NCBI GenBank assembly: GCA_043758125.1
Contig: JAYVOC010000137.1
Coordinates: 1-29,849, forward strand
DNA length: 29,849 nt
Direction: 5' to 3'
DNA from: JANXSD01 sp043758125
GTDB taxonomy: Bacteria > Bacteroidota > Bacteroidia > AKYH767-A > OLB10
The notes under the pieces are model-generated. The model made no database searches. It saw only the letters and a list, made by a program, of their open reading frames with translations, and was not told where the DNA came from. A program made the position numbers and the translations under genes. Below, piece after piece: positions 1 to 8,809 of this stretch; the first letter of the stretch is position 1, and every line of letters begins with the position of its first letter.

Positions 1-1071
1 ATGTTTATCAATATTATAAAAGCTGTTCATGATCATGCTGATTTGATGCGTGCAGGAATTGCTTCTGCAAGTAACGATCATCGTTTAGGAGCTAATGAAG
101 CACCTCCTGCTATCATGTCAATATTTCTTGGCGGACAATTAAATGCTGTGTTGGATGAAATCGAAAAATCTGTTAAAGATAAAAAGATGACTCCTGAAGA
201 AAAGACAGCATTGAAATTGAACATCGGGAAAATTCCAGAAATACTTTTAGATAATACCGATCGTAATCGTACTTCTCCTTTCGCGTTTACAGGAAATAAA
301 TTTGAATTTCGTGCTGTAGGTTCTTCTGCAAACTGCGGACATCCAATGACAATTTTAAACACTATTGTTGCTGATCAATTGAAAACTTTCCATACTGAAG
401 TAGAGAGTATGACTAAGAAAGGAATGAAAACAGATGAGGCGATTTTAAAAATTCTTCGTAAGTACATTGTTGAATCAAAAGCAATTCGTTTCGAAGGAAA
501 TGGTTATGGCGAAGAGTGGAAGAAAGAAGCAAAAAAACGTGGTTTAAGTAATGTAACAACAACTCCTGTTGCGTTAGATGCATTTTTGAGTAAAGAAACA
601 ATGAGTTTGTTTGAGCGAAATAATATTTTCACTCACCGTGAATTAGAAGCACGTCATGAGATCATGCTTGAAACATATATCAAGAAAATTCAAATTGAAT
701 CACGCGTGATGGGATCTGTTGCAATTAATCATATTTTACCTGCTGCTATTAAGTATCAAACATTACTTATTGAGAATGTTCGTGGCATGAAAGAAATCGG
801 ATTAGCAAAAGAAACGTACGCCGCGCAAGTAGAAATCATAAAAGAAATTTCTGCCCATATTGTTATTATCAAAGCAAATGTTGATGCAATGTTAGATGTC
901 CGTAAAAAAGCAAATTCAATTGACAATCTTCGCTCGCGTGCGATTGCTTATTGCGAAAAAGTAAAATCTTATTTTGAAACCATCCGCTATAACGTTGATA
1001 AATTAGAATTAATCGTTGATGATGAGTCATGGCCACTTCCAAAATACCGTGAAATGGTTACGATTAGATAA
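1..1071 (+). CDS. glnN: Glutamine synthetase type III, C-terminal part (5' end outside window)
   Basis: This is the C-terminal half of a group III glutamine synthetase, which makes glutamine from glutamate, ammonia and ATP in the cytoplasm. The frame is already open at base 1, and the first ATG is internal by homology: family members are about 700-730 residues and only 356 are present. Visible motifs are NDHRLGANEAPPA (residues 25-37 of this part), part of the catalytic core, and RNRTSPFAFTGNKFEFR (88-104), the glutamate/ATP-binding arginine region. The helical C-terminal extension typical of GSIII, as opposed to GSI, follows. The stop codon is trailed by a strong hairpin and T-run. The next gene is convergent, so this is a transcription-unit end. 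Family assignment is very secure; only the upstream part is unknown. Confidence 0.97.
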   Translation: MFINIIKAVHDHADLMRAGIASASNDHRLGANEAPPAIMSIFLGGQLNAVLDEIEKSVKDKKMTPEEKTALKLNIGKIPEILLDNTDRNRTSPFAFTGNKFEFRAVGSSANCGHPMTILNTIVADQLKTFHTEVESMTKKGMKTDEAILKILRKYIVESKAIRFEGNGYGEEWKKEAKKRGLSNVTTTPVALDAFLSKETMSLFERNNIFTHRELEARHEIMLETYIKKIQIESRVMGSVAINHILPAAIKYQTLLIENVRGMKEIGLAKETYAAQVEIIKEISAHIVIIKANVDAMLDVRKKANSIDNLRSRAIAYCEKVKSYFETIRYNVDKLELIVDDESWPLPKYREMVTIR

Positions 1072-1090
1072 TTAAAAATAAAATAGCCTG

Positions 1091-1125
1091 CATCCATGTA
1101 AGAAAATTCTTGCACGGATGTTTTT
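1091..1125 (+). terminator. Rho-independent terminator after glutamine synthetase
   Basis: The stem begins with CATCC (1091-1095), pairs with GGATG (1116-1120), and continues inward as TGTAAGAA against TTCTTGCA with one wobble and one A/C mismatch. It closes on a very short AA loop and is followed directly by TTTTT (1121-1125). It lies 20 bases after the stop codon, between convergent genes. Confidence 0.8.
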
Positions 1126-1189
1126 GCATATTACCAATTCATACTATAAATTAGTTTTAAGAGGCAAAGTAATTTTTTATCAAAACGAT

Positions 1190-2392
1190 TTAAAATGCTC
1201 GTTTTGCCAATACTCGAAATACAATTGCCTGTATCACTTGAAGTGAAGCTGCGAAAATAATTGCTCCATTAATTCCATACATTGGAAATACAAATGGAAG
1301 GACAACTATATTTAAAATTATCACAGCAAAGTTTACCCACAACACTTGCTTTTCTACATTCATTTTGTAAAGGCTGTAAATGTATGCTAAGCTGTAGAAA
1401 AAGGGAACTATGAAAATAAATCCTGAAATGATGATTTGTCCTGTAATTTCAAAATGATAAAAATAGTTGAGGATAAAACCAGTCGTTACTACTAAGATTG
1501 GAGATAATAATCCTCCAATCAATAACAATTGTAATGCAATTTTATTAATACTTTCTTCGCTTAAGCGATATAAATTTTTTACGAATGGCTGAAGAATAAA
1601 ATGAGCAATCGACTGACATAACAATAACATGCTCATTAAAATCTGATAAAATGCAAGATTCGTAGATGATAAATAATGCGTTGCCAGTAGTTGATCTACT
1701 CTTGAATGTAATAATCCAGCAAAACCAATAAAAAAAAATAGTGATGATTCTTTTAATTGTGTAATGTCTAAAACTATTTTAAATGAAGGAAGATATTCTT
1801 GATAATTTAGTGTTATCATGAATAATGCTTTAGCAATTTCAGCAATTGCAAAGCATTGAATTAAATTTAGAGAAGAAATATTTCCTTGCCAATATTTCAG
1901 AATCAGCAATAAAATTAATCCAATACTTGCTTCAACAAGAATGCTGAATTCAAATTTCTTTCTCCAAATAATAATGACGTCGTATGATTGATAAATAAAT
2001 CTAAAGAATAGCCATAAGAACATCCACAGTGAACGATCTAATCCGAAATAGGGTAATGCAACAAATCCTAGTGCAATTGCAATTACGAGTGGGAATCGGG
2101 CTTTTATGGAAGATCGAAAAAGTTCGGAGGTTTGCGAAGGTTCGTTGCTAAACTTTCGTAGTAAAAATTCTTTAGAACCAAAAGAAGCTAAATGAGCACC
2201 AACATTTAACCACAAAAGAATTTGTACAAAATCACCCCATAATAATGGACCATAAGTACGAACAACTACCAATGAAATTACTAAACTAAAAATAGGTGTT
2301 ATCCCAGCATTAATTCCATTAAGAAGAATATTCTTTAGTCGTTCTTTATATTTAGAATTGGTAAAGTTCTCTGTAACGGCGGATAGTTTCAT
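1190..2392 (-). CDS. Wzx-like polysaccharide/oligosaccharide flippase
   Basis: A 400-residue polytopic inner-membrane protein with roughly ten to twelve hydrophobic segments. Its layout is that of the MOP-superfamily polysaccharide biosynthesis (Wzx/RfbX) exporters, which flip undecaprenyl-linked glycans across the membrane. The first segment follows a short basic N-terminus (residues 1-22) and reads NGINAGITPIFSLVISLVVV. A loop with LLRKFSN around residue 80 resembles the early cytoplasmic loop of the family. The start codon (ATG, 2390-2392) lies inside the upstream glycosyltransferase gene, overlapping by 41 bases, so the two are translationally linked. It is the last gene of the five-gene minus-strand unit. 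Glycosyltransferase neighbours support a role in surface glycan or O-unit export. The substrate cannot be read from sequence. Confidence 0.82.
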   Translation of the reverse strand: MKLSAVTENFTNSKYKERLKNILLNGINAGITPIFSLVISLVVVRTYGPLLWGDFVQILLWLNVGAHLASFGSKEFLLRKFSNEPSQTSELFRSSIKARFPLVIAIALGFVALPYFGLDRSLWMFLWLFFRFIYQSYDVIIIWRKKFEFSILVEASIGLILLLILKYWQGNISSLNLIQCFAIAEIAKALFMITLNYQEYLPSFKIVLDITQLKESSLFFFIGFAGLLHSRVDQLLATHYLSSTNLAFYQILMSMLLLCQSIAHFILQPFVKNLYRLSEESINKIALQLLLIGGLLSPILVVTTGFILNYFYHFEITGQIIISGFIFIVPFFYSLAYIYSLYKMNVEKQVLWVNFAVIILNIVVLPFVFPMYGINGAIIFAASLQVIQAIVFRVLAKRAF

Positions 2393-3422
2393 TAATCATT
2401 GGTACTTCTGCAGGAGGAAGGCGAAGTCTTGTACTCAGCAAAGCTACAATTTTATCATGCATTGCAGAATAACCATCGCATTGAAAAACATAACCAGAAG
2501 TTGGATAGTATCCTACCTTGGAACATACCACAGGTAAGCCGGCATAATTCGCTTCTAGCATTGCATGTGATGATGCCTCATATCGACTAGGATGTACAAA
2601 AACTTTTCCTTTGCGAATGAAGTTTAATATTTCAGGATTAGGAATTGCTCCAACTAAATGTATACTTGAATTCAAACCTTTTTCATCAATCATTAATTGT
2701 AGCGCCTCTTTATCTGGACCATCACCAGCTATGGCAGCATTTAGTTTAGGGAATTTAATTTTTAATTGCTCTACAAGTCGTACGATAATATGATATTGTT
2801 TTAATTCATATAAATTTCCAACACTAACTAAATCATATTGCGTTTCAGTTGGTTTTGATGGCTTATACACATTTGGATTTATTCCAATCGTAATGGCTGC
2901 ATCTGCTTTTTTTCCTGTACTTGATGAATAAATATTCGCAGAGAAAGCTGAGTTAGCAATTATTTTTGTTGATGTATTATTAAGTAAGGATAAATAATTA
3001 TTACTTGGTAATGCGTCTTGTCCGAATATACTCGCAATATGTGGATAACCATATTTGCTTGAAAATTGATTTCCGATATAAGCAGTAGCAGTTAACCAGC
3101 AACTATGAATTACAATATCAGGATGTTGTTTTCGTATTTTTTGAAATGCAATTTTTATCTTTCTAAATGTAAAAAATCTGTAAATTCCTTTTTTGTTTTG
3201 TCCACCAGCACTATATACATTAATTTTATTCCACGTATACCAACCTTCTTTAAAGGGATGTTGCAAAGATAAAACAGTTATATTTTCTGCTCCGATTTCA
3301 TTAGAAAGTGCAACAATATATCCTGCAAGCCATGGCAAGCAATTTACATCTGCTTCGTTATCTGGAAATCCTGGGGAAATAAATACTAAATGTTTATTTG
3401 ATTTTGTATAGTTGCCATCCAT
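2352..3422 (-). CDS. GT4-family (GT-B fold) glycosyltransferase
   Basis: A 356-residue cytoplasmic glycosyltransferase, expected to transfer a sugar from a nucleotide-sugar donor to a lipid-linked acceptor. The N-terminal half has the Rossmann-like acceptor domain opening with LVFISPGFPDNEADVN. The C-terminal half has SVGNLYELKQYH, AAIAGDGPDK and the GT4 signature HPSRYEASSHAMLEANYAGLPVV, in which the EX7E pair (E-ASSHAML-E) is intact. The start codon overlaps the 3' end of the upstream membrane glycosyltransferase gene by 29 bases, and its own 3' end overlaps the flippase gene by 41 bases. Such tight overlaps indicate one operon devoted to glycan assembly. The donor sugar and linkage are unknown. 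Confidence 0.9.
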   Translation of the reverse strand: MDGNYTKSNKHLVFISPGFPDNEADVNCLPWLAGYIVALSNEIGAENITVLSLQHPFKEGWYTWNKINVYSAGGQNKKGIYRFFTFRKIKIAFQKIRKQHPDIVIHSCWLTATAYIGNQFSSKYGYPHIASIFGQDALPSNNYLSLLNNTSTKIIANSAFSANIYSSSTGKKADAAITIGINPNVYKPSKPTETQYDLVSVGNLYELKQYHIIVRLVEQLKIKFPKLNAAIAGDGPDKEALQLMIDEKGLNSSIHLVGAIPNPEILNFIRKGKVFVHPSRYEASSHAMLEANYAGLPVVCSKVGYYPTSGYVFQCDGYSAMHDKIVALLSTRLRLPPAEVPMINETIRRYRELYQF

Positions 3423-4815
3423 TTTGTAATGGTTTTATATAGTTCAACTTATTTTGTTGAATTAAATTTGTGTATATTATTCCTGGTGGTGTATTTCTAA
3501 ATTGACCCTTAAACCTTGTCGGGTTATATAAAAATAAACTACCACTCGTTAATGGCGCATCTTTCATCGACCATATATTTATTATTTCATGTTTTACTTC
3601 ATAGCTTCTCAATGCACCATCTATTGCAAAAGTATAAACAGTTGAGGTTGGTAATTCATTAAGTGTTTTAGAAATAGATATCTCTTCTTGTTGGAAGCGA
3701 TAGAACGGTCGAATTGCACGATAAGCAAATCCTGCTTGAATAATGAAGATTCCTAATAAAAGAAACAACCGTGCCGACCTGTTTTTTAAATGATAAAATG
3801 CCAGTTCAAATCCAGGATAGATAATGAGAAGAATCAATGGAAATACGAGTAATAAAAAGCGTAGATTTTGAAATGGAATTCCTCCAAGAAATATTAAATA
3901 AACTAGAATACTTGCATACCACCAAGGAGAGATGTCGGGTATTTTTTTCCTCAAATAGTAACACATTATAGGTAGAAAGAAGCAGAATCCTGGATGCACA
4001 AAGAGCGCTAAAACATATACAACATTGGGAAAAGTGTAATGTAAGGTACTATCTAAATTATTGAAATCTTGTTTAAATAAATTCATTGGCGACCAATTTG
4101 TCAACCATGGATGATGCAAAAATCCAGTATTAATTTCTGGTCGAAGAAAAAAAGATGGAGACAAGGATATTATAATTGCAGCTAAAATAGTCAAAGAAAT
4201 TTCGTGATGTTTGCGTATGTTTTTAATAAGTATTGGAATGATCGGAAGCAATAAAATTATCGAAGCATATCGTACTTGAATAGCGAGTATAGCAAGTATC
4301 ACTGCAATGATTAGTGAATTTTTATTATGATACTTTTCCGCTTTTATAATGTGAAAATAAAAAGCAGAAAGTATAGCGCAACTCAGCATATCAGACATTG
4401 CAAGTACAGAAGCGCGTAAAAAAAATGGTGAGCATAATAAACAAACAAATGCAAATCGTTGTCGTTGTGTTCCTTCTGGATACAATAGATTTAGTGATTT
4501 ACCGAAATAAACATAGCATACAGCAGCAGAAAAAATACTGACCACTTGCAAGCAAATTTTTATTGGTACTACAAATGAAAGTAATGCACCAACAAATGGA
4601 TAAACAACAGGCCAGAAAAAATTTCCAGCATCTGAACCACCATTAAGATAAAGTTTTATTGCCTTCGCATACCGTAGATATTCATGGCTATCCTGACCAT
4701 AAAGCCCATTAAAACCAAATAACCTGCAAGCTAAAAGCGCAACGCTTAGAAATAGCAATACACTTAGCCAATAAAATTGTTGCGTAGGGCGAACAACCGT
4801 ATTTGTATCGATCAT
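3394..4815 (-). CDS. Membrane glycosyltransferase, GT39/ArnT-like (GT-C fold)
   Basis: A 473-residue multi-spanning protein that looks like a GT-C glycosyltransferase using polyprenyl-phosphate sugars on the periplasmic side (PMT/ArnT-like, PF13231 type). After the first membrane span comes the loop FGLYGQDSHEYLRYAKA-like segment, with acidic residues (QDSHEY) where GT-C enzymes carry the catalytic or metal-binding Asp/Glu. About ten further spans follow, then a soluble C-terminal tail of roughly 90 residues. I chose the ATG at 4813-4815; a TTG four codons upstream is also in frame but is less likely to be used. It overlaps the next gene by 29 bases. Family is likely, substrate unknown. Confidence 0.8.
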   Translation of the reverse strand: MIDTNTVVRPTQQFYWLSVLLFLSVALLACRLFGFNGLYGQDSHEYLRYAKAIKLYLNGGSDAGNFFWPVVYPFVGALLSFVVPIKICLQVVSIFSAAVCYVYFGKSLNLLYPEGTQRQRFAFVCLLCSPFFLRASVLAMSDMLSCAILSAFYFHIIKAEKYHNKNSLIIAVILAILAIQVRYASIILLLPIIPILIKNIRKHHEISLTILAAIIISLSPSFFLRPEINTGFLHHPWLTNWSPMNLFKQDFNNLDSTLHYTFPNVVYVLALFVHPGFCFFLPIMCYYLRKKIPDISPWWYASILVYLIFLGGIPFQNLRFLLLVFPLILLIIYPGFELAFYHLKNRSARLFLLLGIFIIQAGFAYRAIRPFYRFQQEEISISKTLNELPTSTVYTFAIDGALRSYEVKHEIINIWSMKDAPLTSGSLFLYNPTRFKGQFRNTPPGIIYTNLIQQNKLNYIKPLQNGWQLYKIK

Positions 4816-4863
4816 TTTATTGAACAATATAAAAATAAATAATGTACTTCAATAAACGGTGTA

Positions 4864-7176
4864 TTAGAACGTTAAATTTACGCCGATAGAATAAATTGTT
4901 GGTAATTGGTTTATTCGTTTAAATCGCACTCTATCAAAATAGAAAATATTTTGTCGATTATAAACGTTAATAATACTGCCATTGATTTCAAAATTCGAAT
5001 TCTTTCCGACGGCGAATGTCTTTTTTAAACTTATATCGAGTCTGTGGTAATCAGGTAATCGTCCTTGATTCAAATCACCATACGCAATACCTAAATAGCC
5101 ATTATCTTGATTAACATTTGTGTAAAGTCCATTTGCAAAGTTGAGGTATTCGTAAAATCCAGCAGTTTTAGTAAAAGGAAATCCAGAGCCGTAATTCCAT
5201 CGGGCGTTTACAACCCAATCCAATTTTTTCCCTAACGTGTATGAACCTACCAAATTTATATTGTGTCGTCTATCAAAATGTGGAGTATAAGTTCTGATCC
5301 CATCATAACGATTCACATATCCAAGCGAATATACCGCCCAGAAATATATCCTCTTCAATTCATATTTCAATACAAAATCAGCACCTTTTGCATCACCTGT
5401 TTCTACTATATATGATTTAACAAGGTAGTCAGGTTGATTATCGTAGTCACCATTATCTGGATAAATTTTATCACGATTTATATTCGTTAGTTGGGTAAAT
5501 TTTTTATAATAAGCCTCAATATTTAAGTCGAGATGAGGTAATAAATCTATTTCTGTACCAATAACTATATCTCTTGCCTTTTGAAGTTTCGAGTTAACAG
5601 GTTTTCCATTAAATTCTTTAGGTAATTCATCAGGTCCTGAAATAAATCCATAAAATAAATTCACAACATCGCGATCTGAACTTGTTGCAATTAAATTTTG
5701 AGAGTACATACCAGCACCAAATTTAAAACGTAATTTATCATTCACATTCCATTTAATTCCTAAGCGCGGTTCAGGAGAAAATTCAGCGAGTGATGCATAA
5801 TATTGTAAACGTAAACTTGGATCAATAACAATTTTATCTCTAGAAATTCGATACTTGAAAAATGCGCCAAACTCTGTTGTATTTTCTATTTGCTCATTTT
5901 TTAATCCCGTGATTGTAGATGCCTCATAAGCAGTACGGAATCCTTCTACTTCAAATCCATATTTAAATTCATCACGGTTAATGAAATTCGTAAAATTCAT
6001 ATCCATGTTAAACCCATTCACATCACTTGTACGCGGGGCATCATTCGCTTCCTTCTGTGAGATCGAATATTGTGAAAAAGCAAATACACCATCTATCAAT
6101 GTTGATGATCCTCCTGGTACAAGAATAAAGTTTGCTCCGAAGCCCTTTGATAACCAATCTATCTTTGCAATGTTGCGATAGTTTGCATCATCTTTAAAGT
6201 TAAAGCCCAATAAATTTAGCTTACTACCATTCTGACCATTAAAAGAAATTTTTCCATAAAGATCTTTAAAGCTATAGGGCAATCCATCTTGACTTGCATT
6301 TTTATATAACGTTTTCGATGACTGATCCAAATAGGAATTTTTATAAGATACAACGAAAGAAGAGCTTCCTTTACCTTCTGATTTTTGTTTGATAATTGGA
6401 CCTTCTAACAAAACTTTTGCATCAAAAGTACTTGCAGAAATTTTTCCTGAATAGCGTTTTTTATTTCCATCACGCGTAGTAATATCCATTACCGATCCAA
6501 TACGATCTCCATATTCTGCACTAAATCCTCCAGTATAAACATCGGCATTGCGAATTACATCCGTATCAAAAACAGAAAATAATCCTATTGAATGAAAAGG
6601 ATTATAAATGATCATTCCATCCAATAAAACTTTATTCATTACTGGTGTTCCACCTCTAATATAAAGTTGCCCTCCTTGATCTCCACTAAAAACTACTCCA
6701 GGTAAAACTTGTAAATATTGCGCAAGATCCGGTTCGCCACCAATTGCAGGAACTGATTTAATATCCTTAGGTGTAATTTTAGTAACAGATGTTCTTACTT
6801 CACTTCTTTGAGCATCTTTCTCTGCAGAAATCTCAATTGTTTTTAAATTAATAATGGACTTTTTAAGATATACTTGTTTACTAAGAACCTGATCCGCATT
6901 AATTATAATTTCTGATTGTAATGTGTCATATCCAACAGTAGTAACACTTAACAAATAAGTGCCTGGAGGAATTCTAGAGATAGTGTAAAACCCATTTACA
7001 TCTGACGATGTTCCAAACTTTGTTCCTTTTAAATATACGGTTGTAAAAACTGCTGGTTCACCCGATTCTTTTTCATAAACAAATCCATGAACACTTCCAG
7101 TTGTAAGTGGTGTCTGTGCATAAAGCGAAAATGAAACAGAAAGAGAAATAATAATAAATAGTAATTGTTTATGCAT
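4864..7176 (-). CDS. TonB-dependent outer-membrane receptor with CarboxypepD_reg-like N-domain
   Basis: An outer-membrane beta-barrel transporter of about 770 residues. A signal peptide (MHKQLLFIIISLSVSFSLYAQ) is followed by a carboxypeptidase-regulatory-like beta-sandwich (about residues 25-105, GFYTISRIPPGTYLLSV). Then comes a plug domain with VLPGVVFSGDQGGQLYIRGG and VLLDGMIIYNPFH, and a barrel ending in an aromatic-terminated strand (SIGVNLTF). I prefer the ATG at 7174-7176 over the in-frame TTG at 7191 because it starts directly at the signal peptide. It sits between the EVE gene (40 bases upstream) and the glycan genes (48 bases downstream). There is no SusD partner, so it is not a classical Sus-type polysaccharide system. 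The ligand is unknown, and the glycan neighbours do not settle it. Confidence 0.93.
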   Translation of the reverse strand: MHKQLLFIIISLSVSFSLYAQTPLTTGSVHGFVYEKESGEPAVFTTVYLKGTKFGTSSDVNGFYTISRIPPGTYLLSVTTVGYDTLQSEIIINADQVLSKQVYLKKSIINLKTIEISAEKDAQRSEVRTSVTKITPKDIKSVPAIGGEPDLAQYLQVLPGVVFSGDQGGQLYIRGGTPVMNKVLLDGMIIYNPFHSIGLFSVFDTDVIRNADVYTGGFSAEYGDRIGSVMDITTRDGNKKRYSGKISASTFDAKVLLEGPIIKQKSEGKGSSSFVVSYKNSYLDQSSKTLYKNASQDGLPYSFKDLYGKISFNGQNGSKLNLLGFNFKDDANYRNIAKIDWLSKGFGANFILVPGGSSTLIDGVFAFSQYSISQKEANDAPRTSDVNGFNMDMNFTNFINRDEFKYGFEVEGFRTAYEASTITGLKNEQIENTTEFGAFFKYRISRDKIVIDPSLRLQYYASLAEFSPEPRLGIKWNVNDKLRFKFGAGMYSQNLIATSSDRDVVNLFYGFISGPDELPKEFNGKPVNSKLQKARDIVIGTEIDLLPHLDLNIEAYYKKFTQLTNINRDKIYPDNGDYDNQPDYLVKSYIVETGDAKGADFVLKYELKRIYFWAVYSLGYVNRYDGIRTYTPHFDRRHNINLVGSYTLGKKLDWVVNARWNYGSGFPFTKTAGFYEYLNFANGLYTNVNQDNGYLGIAYGDLNQGRLPDYHRLDISLKKTFAVGKNSNFEINGSIINVYNRQNIFYFDRVRFKRINQLPTIYSIGVNLTF

Positions 7177-7216
7177 AAAATATTTCGTCAATAATAATCA
7201 AGATGATAATTTGTAA

Positions 7217-7630
7217 TCAATGTTTTTTTGAACTTAGTTCGAGTATTCTATCAAACTCCTCAGGTTTAATTACAGCCACGGATAGTCTACTTAATTTTAC
7301 TAGTTGAATGTCGGAAAGTTGTTTGTCGGCTTTTACTTCACTGAGCGTAACAGAATATTTTAATCTTTTGAAAGGCTTAAAATCTACTGCAAGCCAATTA
7401 ACATTATCCGTAGTTGGATCTTGATAATGCTCTTTACTTACCTTAGCAATTCCAACTATTTCAAGACCTTCGTTACTATGATAAAATAATACTAAATCGC
7501 CTTTTTTCATGGAGCGAAGATTATTTCGAGCAGCGTAATTGCGAACACCATCCCAGTGCGCAACGCCATCCTTTTCAAATTGATCCCACGAGTATTTGAA
7601 AGGCTCTGACTTGATAAGCCAGTAATTCAT
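7217..7630 (-). CDS. EVE domain-containing protein
   Basis: A 137-residue, single-domain cytoplasmic protein of the EVE (PUA-like) fold, known in the thymocyte nuclear protein 1 family to bind modified bases in nucleic acid. Diagnostic segments are the N-terminal YWLIKSEPFKYSWDQFE, then WDGVRNYAARNNLRSMKKGDLVLFYHS, and VGIAKVSKEHYQDPT. Length is normal for stand-alone EVE proteins (about 135-155). It is the first gene of the minus-strand unit, with the receptor gene following closely. I see no restriction or modification gene beside it, so a defence role is not supported here. Confidence 0.93.
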   Translation of the reverse strand: MNYWLIKSEPFKYSWDQFEKDGVAHWDGVRNYAARNNLRSMKKGDLVLFYHSNEGLEIVGIAKVSKEHYQDPTTDNVNWLAVDFKPFKRLKYSVTLSEVKADKQLSDIQLVKLSRLSVAVIKPEEFDRILELSSKKH

Positions 7631-7658
7631 AATTTTTGTTTTGTGTGTAAAAGGTAGC

Positions 7659-7666
7659 CGAAATTA
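7659..7666 (-). promoter_or_regulatory. Putative -7 promoter element for the EVE/receptor/glycan unit
   Basis: On the minus strand this reads TAATTTCG, one base from the Bacteroidota sigma-ABfr -7 consensus TAnnTTTG, 28 bases before the EVE start codon. No convincing TTG (-33) element lies at the expected distance. A second candidate, TACCTTTT, lies at 7649-7656. Placement is inferred from motif similarity only. Confidence 0.35.
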
Positions 7667-7875
7667 AGGAAAAATCACTAAAAATTTACTCCAAACCATG
7701 AATGATTGAATTATTGTAGATAATTTACAGTTTTAGAGTTTTCTCTTCATAGATATTATTATAAATTGCAAACGTTGTGGTTAGGAAATTTTGCTTTTAA
7801 CTTTTCGTGCTGAAATGTGTTAGGATTCATAGTTAAAACAAAAAAAAGAAAATACATTTGAAAAAATTATCCATC

Positions 7876-8730
7876 ATGAAAAAAATTATTCTGTTAATCA
7901 GTTTCTTCCTGAGCGTTCAAGCTTATGCACAGCACTCTTGTTGTTCTAAATCATCATCAACTGCATTTGCAAATTTGAGTAACGACCCAAGTTTTGTGGC
8001 TTCTCATTTAGCTCCAGAACCATTTGATTATGTTCCTGCCATTGGTAAAATGGTTAGTATAAAGTGCCCTGATGGAAAGGAAGCGAAGGTCTTTGAAGTT
8101 AAATCTGGTCCAAGTCTAGGGAAGGTGATTTTAATGTTTCACGAGTGGTGGGGATTGAATGATTATATAAAGCGAGAAGCCGAAAGAGTGCATTCGGAGA
8201 CAGGATATACTGTTTTAGCTTTGGATTTATACGATGGAAACGTTGCTTCAACGCCAGAAGATGCGGCGAAATTTATGAAAGGGATGCAAGAGGATCGCGC
8301 ACGTGCAATTATAAGCGCGGCTATTGATTATTCTGGAAAATTCGGTAAGCTCCAAACACTTGGATGGTGTTTTGGTGGAGGATGGAGTATGCAAGCGGCG
8401 TTAATGGCTGGCCCGCAGTGTGTGGGATGTGTGATGTATTACGGAATGCCTGAAGCAGACAAAGACAAACTTTCAAAATTGCAAGCGCCTGTATTGGGAA
8501 TTTTTGCGAATAAGGACCAATGGATCAATAAAGAAGTTGTTGCCAAGTTCGATATCCAGATGAAGGAATTAAATAAGTCTTTAACTGTTTATAAATACGA
8601 AGCTGATCACGCTTTTGCAAATCCGAGCAATCCCAAATACGATAAAGTTTCATCAGAAGATGCGCATGTAAAAGCGATTGCATTTATCAAGAAAAATTTT
8701 GAAGATACTAAGCCTGGTGGCGTAAAATAA
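7876..8730 (+). CDS. Secreted dienelactone hydrolase family protein
   Basis: An alpha/beta-hydrolase of the dienelactone hydrolase family, 284 residues from the ATG at 7876. The frame extends six codons upstream to a TTG at 7858, but the ATG puts the signal peptide MKKIILLISFFLSVQAYAQ at the very N-terminus. The catalytic triad is readable: Cys165 in GWCFGGG, Asp214 in ANKDQW and His245 in YEADHAFANP. A glutamate follows the oxyanion strand in MFHEWWGLND. Family members hydrolyse lactones or esters; most are cytosolic, so export is unusual. A CC pair lies just after the signal peptide (HSCCSK). It stands alone, with a terminator after it and a convergent gene beyond. Substrate unknown. Confidence 0.88.
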   Translation: MKKIILLISFFLSVQAYAQHSCCSKSSSTAFANLSNDPSFVASHLAPEPFDYVPAIGKMVSIKCPDGKEAKVFEVKSGPSLGKVILMFHEWWGLNDYIKREAERVHSETGYTVLALDLYDGNVASTPEDAAKFMKGMQEDRARAIISAAIDYSGKFGKLQTLGWCFGGGWSMQAALMAGPQCVGCVMYYGMPEADKDKLSKLQAPVLGIFANKDQWINKEVVAKFDIQMKELNKSLTVYKYEADHAFANPSNPKYDKVSSEDAHVKAIAFIKKNFEDTKPGGVK

Positions 8731-8748
8731 TTTCTTTAGGCTAGATAA

Positions 8749-8787
8749 AAAAAATGCGATTCGGATTTTTTCCGGAGCGCATTTTTT
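8749..8787 (+). terminator. Rho-independent terminator after the hydrolase gene
   Basis: AAAAAATGCG (8749-8758) pairs perfectly with CGCATTTTTT (8778-8787), and inside it CGGA (8762-8765) pairs with TCCG (8771-8774) around a T5 loop. The A-run/T-run flanks make it usable in both directions, which suits its position between convergent genes. Confidence 0.8.
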
Positions 8788-8809
8788 ATTTAAAACACAA
8801 TTTCATTTT

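Noticed and set aside
4864..7176. SusC/SusD polysaccharide utilisation locus
   Set aside because: There is no SusD-like lipoprotein and no glycoside hydrolase nearby; the neighbours are glycan synthesis and export genes.
7217..7630. EVE protein as part of a defence island
   Set aside because: No methyltransferase, nuclease or other defence gene is adjacent.
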